A DNA stretch of 64,000 bases from Kordia sp039026955 (GCA_039026955.1 JBCCLH010000029.1:14093-78092), one strand, 5' to 3'; positions 52,549 through 62,438 are shown, counted from the first letter of the stretch. Numbers and translations are program-made. The notes: a model not told the origin generated them from the sequence alone.

Positions 52549-53822
52549 GAATAGGGAAAATTATACTGTTAACACTAGTATCTATAGGTATTTACGCATG
52601 TGCAGGTGAAAAAAAAGAAGCGCAAAAAACGGTTCAAATAGAAGCACCAGCTCCAGATCCGATGGAGTTTGGATTCAACCTAAATGACTATGTGGTGGTA
52701 CGTGATACGGTGCGAAAAGGGGATAGTTTTGGTCAAATTCTAGACAAACATCATATCAATTACTCCAAAATCTTTCAAATTGCCGAAAAAACCAAAGATA
52801 CTTTTGACATTCGTAAACTGACTGCTGGAAAGCCATACACATTACTCTGTACGAAAGGCGATTCGCTACAACGACCAGAATGTTTCATCTACCAAAAAAA
52901 TAGGGTGGATTATGTGGTGATCAAATTCAAAGATTCCATCAACGCCTACACGGAAAGCAAGCCTGTAAAAATTGTGGAAAAAGAAGCGTCGGGCGTTATT
53001 ACAAGTTCTCTATCTGCTTCGTTGGATCAAGCAGGATTAAGTCAACGATTGGCGTATGATATGTCAGACATTTACGCGTGGACGATTGACTTTTTCAGAC
53101 TGCAAAAAGGCGATGAATTTAAACTAATCTACACGGAAAGATATATAAACGATACCACTTTCGTGGGAATTGACCGAATTCACGCAGCATACTTCAAACA
53201 CAACGGCGAACCGTTTTATGCCTTTGAATTTGAGACAGACAGCGTTAATCAAGTGATGGATTATTACGATGAAAATGCCAAAAATTTACGTCGTGCGTTC
53301 CTAAAAGCGCCCGTGCGTTATAAAAATGTACGCATCTCCTCACGATACAATTTGCGAAGACGCATCAAACTGTACGGAAACCGTATTCGTCCACACAAAG
53401 GAACAGACTTTGCTGCGCCGATAGGAACACCAATTATCTCTACAGCCAATGGAGTGGTAGTAGAATCTGCCCGTAGAGGCGGAAATGGAAACTATGTAAA
53501 AGTGAAGCACAACAGCACCTATACCACACAATATTTGCACATGAAAAAACGCTTGGCGAAAGTAGGCGATTTTGTAAAGCAAGGTGATGTCATTGGAACG
53601 GTTGGAATGACGGGAAATACTTCCGGTCCACACGTATGTTATCGTTTCTGGAAAAACGGTCGTCAGGTTGATCCGTTTAAGCAAAAATTACCAGATGCCG
53701 ATCCGATTGATCCAAAACTCAAAGAAAAATATTTAGAATACATTAAGCCATTAAAAATTCAAATTGATGGCATTCAAATAGAACTTCCAATAGAGGAAGC
53801 ACCAATAACTGCAATAAACTAA
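52545..53822 (+). CDS. M23-family peptidase, lipoprotein
   Basis: 425 residues. Lipoprotein signal (IILLTLVSIGIYAC). A central domain of about 200 residues includes a LysM/OapA-like stretch (DTVRKGDSFGQILDKHHI), followed by an M23 domain. The zinc motif HKGTD is H284xxxD288 and YLHMKK supplies the active-site region. The final HxH is HVC here, H363 then C365, so the third zinc ligand histidine is replaced by cysteine. M23 enzymes cut peptidoglycan cross-bridges. ATG 52545 (overlapping the previous stop, preceded by GAAAGGA) gives the signal peptide; a longer in-frame start lies inside the preceding gene. pgi begins 6 bases later. Confidence 0.85.
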   Translation: MRIGKIILLTLVSIGIYACAGEKKEAQKTVQIEAPAPDPMEFGFNLNDYVVVRDTVRKGDSFGQILDKHHINYSKIFQIAEKTKDTFDIRKLTAGKPYTLLCTKGDSLQRPECFIYQKNRVDYVVIKFKDSINAYTESKPVKIVEKEASGVITSSLSASLDQAGLSQRLAYDMSDIYAWTIDFFRLQKGDEFKLIYTERYINDTTFVGIDRIHAAYFKHNGEPFYAFEFETDSVNQVMDYYDENAKNLRRAFLKAPVRYKNVRISSRYNLRRRIKLYGNRIRPHKGTDFAAPIGTPIISTANGVVVESARRGGNGNYVKVKHNSTYTTQYLHMKKRLAKVGDFVKQGDVIGTVGMTGNTSGPHVCYRFWKNGRQVDPFKQKLPDADPIDPKLKEKYLEYIKPLKIQIDGIQIELPIEEAPITAIN

Positions 53823-53828
53823 CAAGTC

Positions 53829-55472
53829 ATGTTAACAAACATAAACCCTACGGAAACTGAAGTGTGGAATAAACTTCAGGAGCACTTCTATGCAACGAAA
53901 TCGTTTGCGTTAAAAGACTATTTTTCAACAGATTCAGCAAGAGCAGATCGTTTTACCATTCAATGGAACGACTTCTATGTGGACTATTCTAAAAACCGAA
54001 TTTCGCAAGAAACAATGGATTTGCTACTGGAATTAGCCGCTGAGGTCAATCTGAAAGAAAACATTGAAAAATACTTCGGCGGTGATATCATCAACGAAAC
54101 GGAAGGAAGAGCGGTATTACACACCGCTTTGCGCGAAAAAGAAAATAATGAAGTATTTGTGGATGGCGCAAATGTGATTCCGGAAGTATATCAAGTCAAG
54201 CAACAAATCAACGACTTCTCAGAAGCGATTATTTCTGGAGAAAGAAAAGGACATACAGGAAAAGCATTTACAGACATTGTCAATATCGGAATTGGCGGTT
54301 CAGATTTAGGTCCTGTGATGGTGACGGAAGCACTTCAATATTATAAAAATCACTTGAATGTGCATTTTGTGTCAAATGTAGATGGAGATCATGTACAGGA
54401 AATCATTAAAGATTTAAATCCAGAAACAACCTTATTTGTCATTGTTTCGAAATCATTTACCACACAAGAAACCTTGACCAATGCATTGACGATTCGTAAA
54501 TGGTTTTTGACACAAGCATCGGAAGCAGCGATTGCCAAGCATTTTGTAGCAGTTTCGACCAACTTGGAAAAAATTGACGAATTTGGAATTGCTGCCGAAA
54601 ATGTATTTCCAATGTGGAATTGGGTTGGTGGCCGTTTCTCGTTATGGAGCGCCGTAGGATTGACTATTAGTTTGGCAACAGGTACAGCTAACTTTGAAAA
54701 GCTATTAGCAGGTGCACATGAAATGGATCAACATTTTAAAACGGCGTCGTTCGATCAAAATATTCCTGTCGTATTAGCTCTGTTGAGTGTTTGGTACAAT
54801 AACTTTTATGGTGCGGAAAGTGAAGCCATTATTCCATATACACAATACTTACATCAATTTGCGGCGTATTTGCAGCAAGGAATCATGGAAAGTAATGGGA
54901 AAAGTGTCGATAGAAAAGGAAATCGTGTCAACTATGAAACGGGAACTTTAATTTGGGGTGAACCTGGAACGAACTCACAGCATGCCTTTTTCCAATTGAT
55001 TCATCAAGGAACCAAACTCATTCCGGCTGACTTTATCGGCTATGTCAATTCATTACATGGCGATCAAGAACATCACGACAAATTGATGGCAAACTTCTTT
55101 GCACAAACCGAAGCTTTATTAAATGGAAAAACCAAAGAAGAAGTCATAGAAGAATTAACAGCCAAAGGAACAGACACTGCTCAAATAGAAAAATTACTTC
55201 CCTATAAAATATTTGAAGGAAACAAACCGACAAACACTATTTTAATTGACAAACTGACTCCTGAAAGTCTAGGTGCTTTAATCGCGCTATACGAACATAA
55301 AATATTTGTACAAGGTGTCATTTGGAATATTTTTAGTTACGATCAATGGGGCGTAGAACTCGGAAAACATTTGGCGACAAAAATTTTAACAGACATTAAG
55401 AATTCAGAAATTGAAGAACATGATGCTTCTACAACGAATCTTTTAAAATATTTCAAAAAAACTAGAAAATAA
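53829..55472 (+). CDS. pgi: Glucose-6-phosphate isomerase
   Basis: 547 residues, matching the E. coli enzyme in length (549). Interconverts glucose 6-phosphate and fructose 6-phosphate. Signature segments are GIGGSDLGPVMVTEAL near residue 155, VSKSFTTQETLTNA near 215 and GRFSLWSAVGL near 270; the catalytic Glu/His region is GIMESNGKSVDRKG (~355) and TNSQHAFFQLIHQGTK (~385). It is the last gene of the DUF3108-dioxygenase-M23 group (6-base gap to M23). Confidence 0.96.
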   Translation: MLTNINPTETEVWNKLQEHFYATKSFALKDYFSTDSARADRFTIQWNDFYVDYSKNRISQETMDLLLELAAEVNLKENIEKYFGGDIINETEGRAVLHTALREKENNEVFVDGANVIPEVYQVKQQINDFSEAIISGERKGHTGKAFTDIVNIGIGGSDLGPVMVTEALQYYKNHLNVHFVSNVDGDHVQEIIKDLNPETTLFVIVSKSFTTQETLTNALTIRKWFLTQASEAAIAKHFVAVSTNLEKIDEFGIAAENVFPMWNWVGGRFSLWSAVGLTISLATGTANFEKLLAGAHEMDQHFKTASFDQNIPVVLALLSVWYNNFYGAESEAIIPYTQYLHQFAAYLQQGIMESNGKSVDRKGNRVNYETGTLIWGEPGTNSQHAFFQLIHQGTKLIPADFIGYVNSLHGDQEHHDKLMANFFAQTEALLNGKTKEEVIEELTAKGTDTAQIEKLLPYKIFEGNKPTNTILIDKLTPESLGALIALYEHKIFVQGVIWNIFSYDQWGVELGKHLATKILTDIKNSEIEEHDASTTNLLKYFKKTRK

Positions 55473-55628
55473 CTGTTAATAATTCGGTTTATATCTTAAT
55501 TCACTGCAAAACAATCAAATAGGTAATTAATGTAAATTTGGTAAAATGTTAAAACATTTAACATTCGCTTAATATATGCATGCTTAATAAACACGATTTT
55601 TGCGGCATTAAATAAACTAATAAAACTT

Positions 55629-58202
55629 ATGAAAACGTTTAACAATTTGTTTTTTGTAGTAGCGATGTTCTTGGTAACATCAGTTGCTTTTGCTCAAGGA
55701 ACAATTACAGGTACAGTAGTGGATGCTGAATCAGGACCACTTCCTGGCGCTAGTGTAGTTGTGAGAGGAACAACCAATGGAACATCAACCAACTTTGATG
55801 GAAAATTTTCTTTAGATGTAAAATCTGCTTCTGGAAAAATTCAAGTATCCTTTATCGGATATGACACCAAAACAGTTAATTTTAATGTAACTGGAGGAAC
55901 ACAAGATTTAGGAACAATTACCTTAGTTTCAAACAACTCTCTTGATGAAGTTGTAATTGTAGGTAGTGGAGTTATTGACTTAGCTGAGGATAGAAAAACG
56001 CCTGTAGCTGTATCTACAATTAAAAAGAGAGAAATTCAAGAAAGAGCGGTAGGTAACGTTGAATTACCAGAAATTATCAAGTACACGCCTTCTGTATTCG
56101 TTTCAAGACAAACAGGATTCGGTGATGGTCGTTTAACCTTAAGAGGATTTGACGATACGAACACAGCGGTACTTTTAAATGGTCAGCCAATCAACGCACA
56201 GGAAGATGGACGTGTATTCTGGAGTAACTGGGCAGGGATGGCAGATATAGCAACTGCAATGCAGGTACAACGTGGTTTAGGTGCTTCTAAATTAGCAATC
56301 TCTTCTGTGGGTGGTACGGTAAACATTGTAATGAAAGCTGCAGAAAAGAAAAAAGGTGGAAACGTTCGTTTCTTAACAGGTAACGATAGTTACTTCAAAG
56401 GAACAGTTGAATATAACACAGGTGTAAATGACAAAGGTTGGGCATTTTCTGTATTGTTAGATCACTGGCAAGCACACAGAAGATGGGGAGAAGGTACTTT
56501 TGGACAAGGTCAAAACTATTTCTTCTCTGTGGGATACAATCCAAATGAAAGACACGCCTTCAACTTCTTAGTAACAGGTGCACCACAATTTCACGGACAA
56601 AAATGGTCTCAAAGAGATGAAGTAACGTTAAACGATCCTAAGTTTAACCAACACTGGGGTTATACTGAAAGCTTACAAGGAAACAACTATACTTCTGATA
56701 TTGACTCAGAAAGAAGAAACTTCTACCACAAACCAGTTATGAACTTAAACTGGGACTGGACAATCAGTGACAAATCAGAACTATCTACTGTATTATACGC
56801 ATCATGGGGACGTGGTGGAGGAACTGGTCCAAGAGGAGATGGAAGAGAAAGAGATGCTAACGGTCAAATAGACTATTTCGCTATTGAGCAAAACAACCAA
56901 GCAATTGGAATTGCTACAGGTGGAGATGATGGTCCTGGGTATATTCGTAGAGCTTCTATGAACAACCACGCATGGTACGGAATCGTATCTAACTTTAACC
57001 ACGATGTAAATGACAACTTCTCATTCAACGTAGGTACAGATTTAAGATATTATGTTGGAGATCACTTCCGTCAAGTAGCTGACTTATACGGATTAACAGC
57101 TTGGGAAGAAGATGGAATACAATACACAGAAGAATTTAGTCCAGATCCATGGTCAGCATTATTCGACTTTGCAGATGAAGGAGAAAGATTAGATTATGAC
57201 TACTCTGAAACAATTACATACCAAGGTTTATTCGGACAAGCTGAATATGCTACAGATAGATTCTCAGCATTCTTCCAAGGAGCCGTTTCGAATCAATCGT
57301 ACATAAGAGAAGGTCGTTTCCAAGGAGACCTAGGAGACTCAGACAGATTAAATAAAATTGGATATAACTTAAAAGCAGGTTTCGCGTATGAGTTTGCTGA
57401 AGACAACCAAATTTATATTAACACTGGGTATTACTCAAGACAACCATTCTTAGACAACGTATTTACAAACATTCGTCGATCTAACGAACTTGTAGAACCA
57501 GAAGTTGATAACGAAGACATCACTGGATTTGAAGCTGGATATAAGTTTGAAGTTCCTGGGGTATTTAGAGCTATATTTAACTTCTACTACACAGATTGGG
57601 ATAACAGAGTATTGTTGTCTACAGGTATGCTCGACATTAATGGGCAAGAAACTAACATCAATGTATTTGAAAGAGGTTTACGTCAGGTACACAGAGGAGT
57701 TGAATTAGAATTGGATTCAAGACCAACAGATTGGTTAGATTTAAGAGGATTTATCTCTGCGGGAAGCTGGCAATATAAAGGTAGCAGTAATGTACAAGTT
57801 TATAATGATGATACTAACGTATTAATTTCTTCTGTAGAAGGAGTAAATAGAGACGGTGTAAAAGTAACAGATGCGCCTCAATTTACAGCAGGTCTAACAG
57901 CAAGAGCTAAAATAATGCAAGGATTATCAGTGGATGTAAATGCAAAGCATTTTGGAAATCACTACAGAAATGATAGAGATTTTGATGGGACACCACAAAC
58001 CTCAAACTTTGGAAAAATTGATAGTTTTGAATTAGTAGATTTTGGTCTTACGTATGACTTTACAATTGCTGGTGAAAAACTTACGCTTAGAGGAAATATC
58101 TTCAACTTGTTTGATAAGCAAGGGATTCAAGATACAGACCAATTTGGATCATTCCCAATTACAGGTCGTACATTCAACACTTCCTTAAGATATTATTTCT
58201 AA
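55629..58202 (+). CDS. TonB-dependent receptor with carboxypeptidase-like domain
   Basis: 857 residues. Signal peptide (LFFVVAMFLVTSVAFAQ), an N-terminal CarboxypepD_reg domain (GTITGTVVDAESGPLPGASV ... GYDTKTVNF split; ~20-95), the TonB-box-like LDEVVIVGSG, plug (ELPEIIKYTPSVFVSRQTG ... SSVGGTVNIV) and a C-terminal barrel ending SLRYYF. It imports a large ligand across the outer membrane; there is no SusD partner gene, so a Sus-type glycan system is not indicated. GATTTTTG (55595-55602) is an imperfect -7 box. It is a close paralogue of the next gene, from which it is separated by a terminator. Confidence 0.88.
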   Translation: MKTFNNLFFVVAMFLVTSVAFAQGTITGTVVDAESGPLPGASVVVRGTTNGTSTNFDGKFSLDVKSASGKIQVSFIGYDTKTVNFNVTGGTQDLGTITLVSNNSLDEVVIVGSGVIDLAEDRKTPVAVSTIKKREIQERAVGNVELPEIIKYTPSVFVSRQTGFGDGRLTLRGFDDTNTAVLLNGQPINAQEDGRVFWSNWAGMADIATAMQVQRGLGASKLAISSVGGTVNIVMKAAEKKKGGNVRFLTGNDSYFKGTVEYNTGVNDKGWAFSVLLDHWQAHRRWGEGTFGQGQNYFFSVGYNPNERHAFNFLVTGAPQFHGQKWSQRDEVTLNDPKFNQHWGYTESLQGNNYTSDIDSERRNFYHKPVMNLNWDWTISDKSELSTVLYASWGRGGGTGPRGDGRERDANGQIDYFAIEQNNQAIGIATGGDDGPGYIRRASMNNHAWYGIVSNFNHDVNDNFSFNVGTDLRYYVGDHFRQVADLYGLTAWEEDGIQYTEEFSPDPWSALFDFADEGERLDYDYSETITYQGLFGQAEYATDRFSAFFQGAVSNQSYIREGRFQGDLGDSDRLNKIGYNLKAGFAYEFAEDNQIYINTGYYSRQPFLDNVFTNIRRSNELVEPEVDNEDITGFEAGYKFEVPGVFRAIFNFYYTDWDNRVLLSTGMLDINGQETNINVFERGLRQVHRGVELELDSRPTDWLDLRGFISAGSWQYKGSSNVQVYNDDTNVLISSVEGVNRDGVKVTDAPQFTAGLTARAKIMQGLSVDVNAKHFGNHYRNDRDFDGTPQTSNFGKIDSFELVDFGLTYDFTIAGEKLTLRGNIFNLFDKQGIQDTDQFGSFPITGRTFNTSLRYYF

Positions 58203-58254
58203 TAAAAAACATACAACACAATTCTGAAGTGAAACCTAGAATTGTCACAACACT

Positions 58255-58290
58255 AAAAAAGTCAAACCATTCATTTGGTTCGGCTTTTTT
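58255..58290 (+). terminator. Rho-independent terminator
   Basis: AAAAAAGTCAAACCA pairs with TGGTTCGGCTTTTTT (15 positions, one mismatch, one wobble) around a 6-base loop. The remainder of the gap 58203-58506 holds the palindrome CCGTAGCTACGG (58370-58381) and the hairpin at 58458. Confidence 0.8.
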
Positions 58291-58363
58291 ATGTCAGTTA
58301 TAATTTGAAATTATTGTAAAATAAAATGATGATTTTTTTCTTTATTTAAGTTTCAAAAATCAG

Positions 58364-58381
58364 GCATAGCCGTAGCTACGG
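58364..58381. repeat. Isolated core of the 46643 element
   Basis: GCATAGCCGTAGCTACGG is the inverse of 46714-46731 with one difference; its second half is the perfect palindrome CCGTAGCTACGG. Confidence 0.6.
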
Positions 58382-58455
58382 TTTATTTTTTAAATGTAGA
58401 AGAAAGGAAAAAAGGGCGTTTTATTACGGTAATTTCAAGTTGTAAATGACATCAG

Positions 58456-58482
58456 TACTTTTAACCGAACTGAAGTTAAAAG
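58456..58482 (+). promoter_or_regulatory. -7-like box overlapping a hairpin, upstream of second receptor
   Basis: TACTTTTA (58456-58463) matches seven of eight -7 positions and overlaps the perfect 8-bp inverted repeat CTTTTAAC / GTTAAAAG (58458-58465, 58475-58482), a possible operator. Confidence 0.35.
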
Positions 58483-58506
58483 AACACTTATTAACTAAAT
58501 TTTTAT

Positions 58507-61263
58507 ATGAAAAACAATTACAATGTATTTTTAGCAGTAGCGATGTTCTTCATTACATCGGTTGCTTTTTCCCAAGGAACAATTACTGGTAAAGTAGTAG
58601 ATGAGGCGGGTCCATTACCAGGAGCCAGTGTGGTCGTGAAGGGAACAACAAATGGAACATCCGCAGATTTTAATGGAGATTTTAAAATAAATGTAACCAC
58701 TACGACTGGAACGATTGAAATATCGTATGTAGGATTTGCCACAAAGTCTATTCCATTCAATGTTAGTGGTGGAGCTACACAAAATGTAGGAACCATTACA
58801 TTAGCATCCGACAACTCGTTGGATGAGGTTGTCATTGTGGGTGTGGTTGATATTGCAAAAGAGCGTGAAACGCCAGTAGCAGTATCTACCATTAGAGCAC
58901 AAGAAATCGTAGAACGATTAGGAAACCAAGAACTTCCAGAATTGTTAAATGCAACACCTTCTGTGTATGCGACAAAATCTGGTGGAGGTTTTGGTGATTC
59001 AAGAATCAACATTCGTGGTTTTGATCAGGTAAACACTGCGGTATTGATCAACGGTGTGCCAGTAAACGATATGGAAAACGGACGTGTATTCTGGAGTAAC
59101 TGGACAGGTTTGGCTGATGTCGCTTCTGCAATCCAAGTACAAAGAGGTTTAGGTTCTTCAAAATTAGCGATCTCTTCTGTGGGTGGTACGTTAAACATTG
59201 TTACCAAAACTACCGATAGAAATGAAAGCGGATTTGTCTCTACAACGGTGGGTAACGACGGATATTTAAAAACAATTGGTTCGTATTCTACGGGAAGAAT
59301 GGACAGTGGATTTGCCTTTACAGGATTATTCAGTAGAGTTGCGGGTGACGGTTATATTGATGGAACTGAATTTGAAGGATACAACTATTTCGTAGGGTTC
59401 GGTTGGTCTAACGATAAAAGAACACACGACATTCAATTAACGTTCACAGGAGCACCACAGGTGCACAACCAAAGAACCACAAGTTTCTTTAACGCGGCAA
59501 CCTTAGGACAATATTTACAATACGGTGATAAGTACAACTTCAATAACGGTACGTTAAATGGTGAAGAATTTAACTGGAGAAGAAACTTCTATCACAAACC
59601 CGTATTATCATTAAACTGGGATTGGGAGATCTCTGAAAGAACCAAATTATCTTCTGTAGCCTACGCATCATGGGGACGTGGTGGAGGAACTGGTGACATC
59701 GGTCGTGGTAGAACAGTTGGTGGTAGCAATGCTTTTGCTTCTAACTTAGCCTTCAGAGATGCAAATACAGGATTGGTAAAGTTTGACGAAATCACACAAT
59801 GGAATGCCGGACAAGCAACGTCTTTCACAGGAACTGAGGATGATGATATCGCCTTAAACCAAGTAGATGCCAATGGAAATAGCTTTGTACAAGCACGAAG
59901 CAATGGTTTGGTACGTAGAGCTTCGATCAACTCACACAACTGGTACGGTTTATTAGCAAACCTAAACACGGAAATCAACGAAAACTTTACATTCGACATC
60001 GGATTTGATGCTAGAACCTACAAAGGTTTCCACTACAGAAGATTAGACAATCTTTTAGGTGCGGATGGATATATTGACAACGGAAACGTAAACAATCCAA
60101 ACATCGTAATGACAAACACCTATTCTTCTGATTTCTCTTCTATTGTAAATGTATTTAAAGACATTGACAACGAAGATAAAATTGACTACTACAACATCGG
60201 ATATGTACGTTGGTTAGGAATCTTTGGTCAATTAGAATATAGAAAAGACGCGGTTTCTGCATTTGTACAATTCTCAGGAGCAAACCAAGGTTATAGTAGA
60301 GAAGACTTATTCTTATTAACACCTGAGGAAGGACAGCGTACGGATTGGGAAAACATCTTGGGAGGAACTATCAAAGGTGGATTGAACTACAACATCGATG
60401 AAAACCACAACATTTTTGGTAACGCAGGATATTACTCAAAGCAACCATTATTTGATGCAGTATACTTAAACAATACCAACGACTTGAATGAAGACATTCG
60501 CAACGAAAAAGTATTCGGTATCGAACTTGGATACGGTTATCAATCTGAAAAATTAACGGCAAACGTAAACTTATATAGAACGTCTTGGAAAGACAGATTC
60601 CAAACGATATTTGGTGAATTTCCTGATCCAGACGATCCAGGAGAAACAGTACAAGGACGTACAAACGTAGTTGGAATTGAGCAAGTACACATGGGAGTTG
60701 AATTAGAAACTACCTATCGCCCATTAGACTTCTTAACATTCAGAGGAATGTTGTCTATTGGTGATTGGGAATACGGAGGAACCGTTTCAGGTCCTGCATT
60801 CGATACCAACGATCAAAACCGTGTAGTTGGTGAAAATACTTTATTCCTTGACAATGTAAAAGTGGGGAACGCGGCGCAAACTACCATGCGTTTGGCAGCG
60901 ATTGTGGAACCTGTAGAAAACTTTAAAGTAGATATCGCTTGGTTTAGAGCTGACAACTTATATGCGGATGTAAGAGCGCAAGACTTTGACACGCCAGACA
61001 ACAGAGGTTCATTACAATTACCAGCGTATAACCTATTTGAAGGAGGAATGTCGTACAGATGGATATTCGGAAAGCAAGATTCACAACGTCTGAACTTCCG
61101 ATTAAACATCAACAACTTATTCAACACGACATATATCGTAGAATCGCAAACAAACATTTTTGCAGATCCAGGAGATCAAACGTTTGACGGTATCAATACC
61201 GAAAACAAAGCCTTCTTCGGATTTGGAAGAACGTGGAACTTTAGCGTACGTTACGATTTTTAA
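58507..61263 (+). CDS. TonB-dependent receptor with carboxypeptidase-like domain (tandem paralogue)
   Basis: 918 residues with the same architecture as 55629: signal peptide (VFLAVAMFFITSVAFSQ), CarboxypepD_reg domain (GTITGKVVDEAGPLPGASVVVKG), LDEVVIVGV, plug with RGFDQVNTAVLINGVPVNDM and SSVGGTLNIV, barrel ending FSVRYDF. Many stretches are near-identical to the first copy (GRVFWSNW, YASWGRGGGTG), indicating tandem duplication. The barrel loops differ in length (+60 residues), suggesting a different ligand. Strong terminator at 61285. Confidence 0.88.
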   Translation: MKNNYNVFLAVAMFFITSVAFSQGTITGKVVDEAGPLPGASVVVKGTTNGTSADFNGDFKINVTTTTGTIEISYVGFATKSIPFNVSGGATQNVGTITLASDNSLDEVVIVGVVDIAKERETPVAVSTIRAQEIVERLGNQELPELLNATPSVYATKSGGGFGDSRINIRGFDQVNTAVLINGVPVNDMENGRVFWSNWTGLADVASAIQVQRGLGSSKLAISSVGGTLNIVTKTTDRNESGFVSTTVGNDGYLKTIGSYSTGRMDSGFAFTGLFSRVAGDGYIDGTEFEGYNYFVGFGWSNDKRTHDIQLTFTGAPQVHNQRTTSFFNAATLGQYLQYGDKYNFNNGTLNGEEFNWRRNFYHKPVLSLNWDWEISERTKLSSVAYASWGRGGGTGDIGRGRTVGGSNAFASNLAFRDANTGLVKFDEITQWNAGQATSFTGTEDDDIALNQVDANGNSFVQARSNGLVRRASINSHNWYGLLANLNTEINENFTFDIGFDARTYKGFHYRRLDNLLGADGYIDNGNVNNPNIVMTNTYSSDFSSIVNVFKDIDNEDKIDYYNIGYVRWLGIFGQLEYRKDAVSAFVQFSGANQGYSREDLFLLTPEEGQRTDWENILGGTIKGGLNYNIDENHNIFGNAGYYSKQPLFDAVYLNNTNDLNEDIRNEKVFGIELGYGYQSEKLTANVNLYRTSWKDRFQTIFGEFPDPDDPGETVQGRTNVVGIEQVHMGVELETTYRPLDFLTFRGMLSIGDWEYGGTVSGPAFDTNDQNRVVGENTLFLDNVKVGNAAQTTMRLAAIVEPVENFKVDIAWFRADNLYADVRAQDFDTPDNRGSLQLPAYNLFEGGMSYRWIFGKQDSQRLNFRLNINNLFNTTYIVESQTNIFADPGDQTFDGINTENKAFFGFGRTWNFSVRYDF

Positions 61264-61284
61264 TCGTACTTACGAAACCGATAG

Positions 61285-61320
61285 AAAAAAGCCTCGTCAC
61301 AATTCTGATGAGGCTTTTTT
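61285..61320 (+). terminator. Rho-independent terminator
   Basis: AAAAAAGCCTCGTCA pairs with TGATGAGGCTTTTTT (one G-T), 6-base loop, 21 bases after the receptor stop. Confidence 0.92.
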
Positions 61321-61412
61321 GTTGTATCTAATCAAAAAATCAGGTGTCACACTTATAGTAAATTTGGTATTACTATTTTAAAAAAGGCTTTCATTCTAAA
61401 GGGAATTACCTG

Positions 61413-61420
61413 TATCTTTG
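61413..61420 (+). promoter_or_regulatory. -7 promoter box TATCTTTG
   Basis: Exact TAnnTTTG match 33 bases before the ATG at 61454; the in-frame TTG at 61418 lies within it and cannot be the start. Confidence 0.65.
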
Positions 61421-61453
61421 CAGAAAAATAAGTTCAATTCAAAAAAATATACT

Positions 61454-61822
61454 ATGAAAGCCCATGTAGCCAGTTTACTGAATGCCGTTGTATTAATAGG
61501 TTTAGGAAGTTGGGGATATTTTGGTTCTGAAAATCCTTCCATGACTGCCTTAATTCCCGTTATTATAGGTGTAATTTTAATCGTCTTAAATGGAGGTGTT
61601 AAAAAAGAAAACAAAATAATAGCACATATTGCTGTAGTCCTTACGTTAGCGATTCTTATTGGACTTATAAAGCCTTTTATGGGAAGAATGAATGCTGGAG
61701 ATTATGTCGGAGTTACCAGAGTTTCAGTAATGATTTTCTTCACTATGTTGGCGATGATTGCCTTTATCAGAAGTTTTATTGATGCACGCAAACAACGAGA
61801 ATTAGACGAAGCAAAAAAATAA
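61454..61822 (+). CDS. Small integral membrane protein, TMEM14-like layout
   Basis: 122 residues with four hydrophobic segments (VASLLNAVVLIGLGSWGYF, ALIPVIIGVILIVLNGG, IAHIAVVLTLAILIGLI, VMIFFTMLAMIAFIRSF) and a charged C-terminal tail (DARKQRELDEAKK). The NPSMTALIPVIIGVIL stretch recalls the TMEM14/UPF0136 group, but the assignment is uncertain and the function unknown. It has its own promoter box and terminator. Confidence 0.75.
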   Translation: MKAHVASLLNAVVLIGLGSWGYFGSENPSMTALIPVIIGVILIVLNGGVKKENKIIAHIAVVLTLAILIGLIKPFMGRMNAGDYVGVTRVSVMIFFTMLAMIAFIRSFIDARKQRELDEAKK

Positions 61823-61842
61823 CATACCATAATTTTCCTTTT

Positions 61843-61874
61843 AAAATCCTTATCAAGCACGATAAGGATTTTTT
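61843..61874 (+). terminator. Rho-independent terminator
   Basis: AAAATCCTTATC, loop AAGCAC, GATAAGGATTTT and further T. The same stem sequence is used again at 62662. Confidence 0.92.
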
Positions 61875-61997
61875 GTTTTTAAACACAATTTTACAGTAAA
61901 AAACGATATCTTATGTTCCATAACTTTTTTCAGATTATATTCGAAAAGTTATAGGCTGAAAATCTAAAAATTTTGTGTCTAACTAAGAGAAAAACAC

Positions 61998-62438
61998 ATG
62001 TATGAACTCATAAAAACAGCGCATTCGTATTTGGCATACATTGTATTGTTAACATTACTATTTGCTATCAGTAATGCAATTATTGGATTTGCTTCCGATA
62101 AAAAATTTACGTTGAAAGACTACCGTATTTCCATGTTTGCGCTCATCTTTTCGCATGTACAATTAGTAATTGGAATCGTTTTATATTTTATTTCTGTGAG
62201 AGGATATAGAATGATAAAAGTAAATGGTATGGGCTTAGAGAGTGAACCTCGCTTGCTAGCATTAGAACATCCAGTAATAGGAATTCTCGCGATTATTTTG
62301 ATTACTATTGGCTGGTCAAAACACAAAAAAGAAGAAACCTTCAAAGGAGCATATAAAAAAATTATAATTTTCTACAGCTTAGGGTTGCTACTCATCCTTT
62401 CAAGATTGCCTTGGAAAGACTGGTGGAATTTATACTAG
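61998..62438 (+). CDS. Four-helix membrane protein, cytochrome b-like
   Basis: 146 residues with four membrane segments. Histidines stand in or beside several helices (TAHSYLAYIV H9, FSHVQLVIG, LEHPVIGILA, SKHKKEET), the pattern for which flavobacterial homologues are often labelled cytochrome b. Heme binding is not demonstrated. It ends DWWNLY. No redox partner is encoded nearby. Confidence 0.65.
   Translation: MYELIKTAHSYLAYIVLLTLLFAISNAIIGFASDKKFTLKDYRISMFALIFSHVQLVIGIVLYFISVRGYRMIKVNGMGLESEPRLLALEHPVIGILAIILITIGWSKHKKEETFKGAYKKIIIFYSLGLLLILSRLPWKDWWNLY

Noticed and set aside
55629..61263. Polysaccharide utilisation locus
   Set aside because: Two SusC-like receptors are present but there is no SusD, glycoside hydrolase or polysaccharide lyase gene around them.
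61418..61453. TTG as start of the 61454 membrane protein
   Set aside because: It lies in the -7 box TATCTTTG; the ATG at 61454 gives a clean first membrane segment.
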